A stretch of DNA of 14,503 bases, from contig JAVBWI010000011.1 of the NCBI GenBank assembly GCA_036677445.1, positions 1 through 14,503 on the forward strand. Direction: 5' to 3'. This DNA comes from JAVBWI01 sp036677445 (GTDB lineage Bacteria > Bacillota > Clostridia > Christensenellales > CAG-138). The position numbers were made by a program, and so were the translations under genes. The notes under the pieces are model-generated. The model was not told where the DNA came from, did not search any database, and saw only the letters and a list, made by a program, of their open reading frames with translations. Below, in pieces: positions 13,705 through 14,503 of this stretch; position 1 is the stretch's first letter, and each line of letters opens with the position of its first letter.

Positions 13705-14325
13705 ATGGCATATTGCAACCAATGCGGCACACAAATAGGGGACGACGCGCGTTTTTGCACCGCTTGCGGCGCGGTACAGGATGGCGCGCCCGCGCCCGAA
13801 GCGGCGGCCGAACCGGCGAACCAGGGGGCGGCACAATCCCAGTACGGCCAGCCCTATGCGCAGCCCAACTATGTGCAGCCCAACTATGTGCAGCCCGGCT
13901 ATACGCAGCCCAACTACTCGCAGCCCAATTATGCGCAGACTCCTCCGCCGTATGGCGCAGGGTACAATGCGGCTCCCGCCGCGCCCAAAAGCAATGTCAT
14001 GAGCACATGGGCCTATGTAGGCAGCATCCTTCTGATGGCTATTCCCCTTGCGGGCTTCATCATCGCGCTGGTTTGGGCGTTTGGCGGCACGGATAACCTT
14101 AACCGCCGCAACCTTGCGCGCGCCACGCTGATCATCTTGCTCATCGGAATCATACTCTGCGTACTCCTGTTTGTTGCGCTGGGCGCAATGATCGCCACCG
14201 TGATTGACCAGCTGGGCTTCAGCAACTATTACGGAGATTATGGCTGGGGTTACTCCAACGAATTCTCCGAAGACTTTTTCGAGGATTACTTCAAAAACTA
14301 CAGCATGCTTGAACCGGCTGCGTAA
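13705..14325 (+). CDS. Zinc ribbon, YxQP-repeat linker and two-helix membrane protein (operon gene 4)
   Basis: This is a 206-residue protein. One zinc ribbon comes first (C4/C7 with C18/C21), then an Ala/Pro-rich spacer and a low-complexity run of about six Y-x-Q-P units (51-78). Two membrane helices follow at about 101-126 and 140-165, joined by a basic loop (NLNRRNLARA). The tail, about 171-200, is rich in acidic and aromatic residues (GDYGWGYSNEFSEDFFEDYF). The ribbon would sit in the cytoplasm if both helices form a hairpin, so this is the likely membrane anchor for the operon. AAGGGGGG precedes the ATG, and 22 nt separate it from gene 3. The function is unknown. Confidence 0.87.
   Translation: MAYCNQCGTQIGDDARFCTACGAVQDGAPAPEAAAEPANQGAAQSQYGQPYAQPNYVQPNYVQPGYTQPNYSQPNYAQTPPPYGAGYNAAPAAPKSNVMSTWAYVGSILLMAIPLAGFIIALVWAFGGTDNLNRRNLARATLIILLIGIILCVLLFVALGAMIATVIDQLGFSNYYGDYGWGYSNEFSEDFFEDYFKNYSMLEPAA
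13861..13935 (+). repeat. Five tandem 15-bp units inside operon gene 4
   Basis: Five in-frame units of the type CAGCCCAACTATGTG, with small changes, encode QPNY-x. A shorter 12-bp unit precedes them. Such arrays change length by slippage, so strains may differ here. Confidence 0.85.
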
Positions 14326-14333
14326 GCAGCTTG

Positions 14334-14363
14334 TCGAAAAAGTGCCTTGTGGCACTTTTTCGA
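14334..14363 (+). terminator. Terminator of the zinc-ribbon operon
   Basis: A perfect 13-bp stem (TCGAAAAAGTGCC, 14334-14346, with 14351-14363) and a TTGT loop, with A5 and T5 inside the stem so it can work in either direction. It begins 8 nt after the stop of gene 4. Its GTGCC core and A/T flanks match the hairpin before hflX. Confidence 0.8.
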
Positions 14364-14365
14364 GG

Positions 14366-14484
14366 CTTGCAGGAACAACCTGTGTCTGCGGTGACGGCGA
14401 CGGCCCGCAGGCCTAGTGTCCGAGGCGTCTCCCGCCGAGGACCGGTTGTTCCTGCAAGGAAAGCCTTGCGCCGCAAGGCTTTCC
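14366..14484. ncRNA. Candidate structured element: 15-bp stem enclosing two hairpins, plus an adjacent hairpin
   Basis: CTTGCAGGAACAACC (14366-14380) pairs perfectly with 14444-14458. Inside are a 6-bp stem (14386-14391 with 14405-14410) and a two-part stem, GTCC/GGAC plus GGCG/CGCC (14418-14442), split by facing GA dinucleotides. A perfect 12-bp hairpin (14458-14469 with 14473-14484) abuts it. No open frame is credible here. It could be a structured RNA, a repeat element or part of an integration site; the sequence alone cannot say, and no known RNA family was recognised. Confidence 0.45.
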
Positions 14485-14503
14485 GCCGCCACCGCACATG
14501 TCG

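Noticed and set aside
1..14503. CRISPR arrays, insertion sequences, prophage genes
   Set aside because: No regularly spaced direct repeats, transposase, integrase or phage structural motif was found; the only tandem array is the in-gene repeat at 13861-13935.

Overview
The window looks like a chromosomal stretch of a GC-rich member of the Bacillota, most likely a Clostridia relative. The grounds are strong AGGAGG-type ribosome binding sites, near-consensus TTGACA/TATAAT promoters, tRNAs with an encoded CCA end, and a gene set of VanW, G5-M23 peptidase, JAMM-extended HflX, YhhN and multi-zinc-ribbon proteins. This is inference from gene content; no taxonomic marker gene is present. All genes read on the + strand except the first two.

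Left end (1-1406): the first five codons of a minus-strand gene, then a minus-strand MerR/TipA-type regulator that has its own terminator, a MerR-type promoter with a 19-bp spacer, and an internal ribosome binding site that could give a separate drug-binding domain. A divergent promoter region leads to a membrane-anchored VanW protein (1407-2888).

Middle (2889-8040): a 539-bp geneless gap packed with hairpins precedes hflX, whose product carries an N-terminal JAMM/RadC-like domain. Then come a small ArsR-type regulator, a tRNA-Thr/tRNA-Pro pair with its own promoter and terminator, a geneless stretch, a YhhN membrane protein that appears to start at ATC, and an orphan BtuF-like lipoprotein. 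A hairpin-rich element just after the vanW stop recurs just after the btuF-like stop, with compensatory changes in its stems.

Right part (8041-14503): a membrane-anchored G5-M23 peptidase, then corA and murA, probably cotranscribed. Four consecutive zinc-ribbon genes follow (12065-14325), apparently one operon, with the last gene encoding a two-helix membrane protein. This operon is the best candidate for an uncharacterised system. It ends at a perfect 13-bp hairpin, followed by a 15-bp long-range stem that encloses two smaller hairpins.

Functional themes are cell envelope (VanW, M23, MurA), ribosome rescue (HflX), metal or cofactor handling (CorA, BtuF-like, ArsR), and the zinc-ribbon operon of unknown role.
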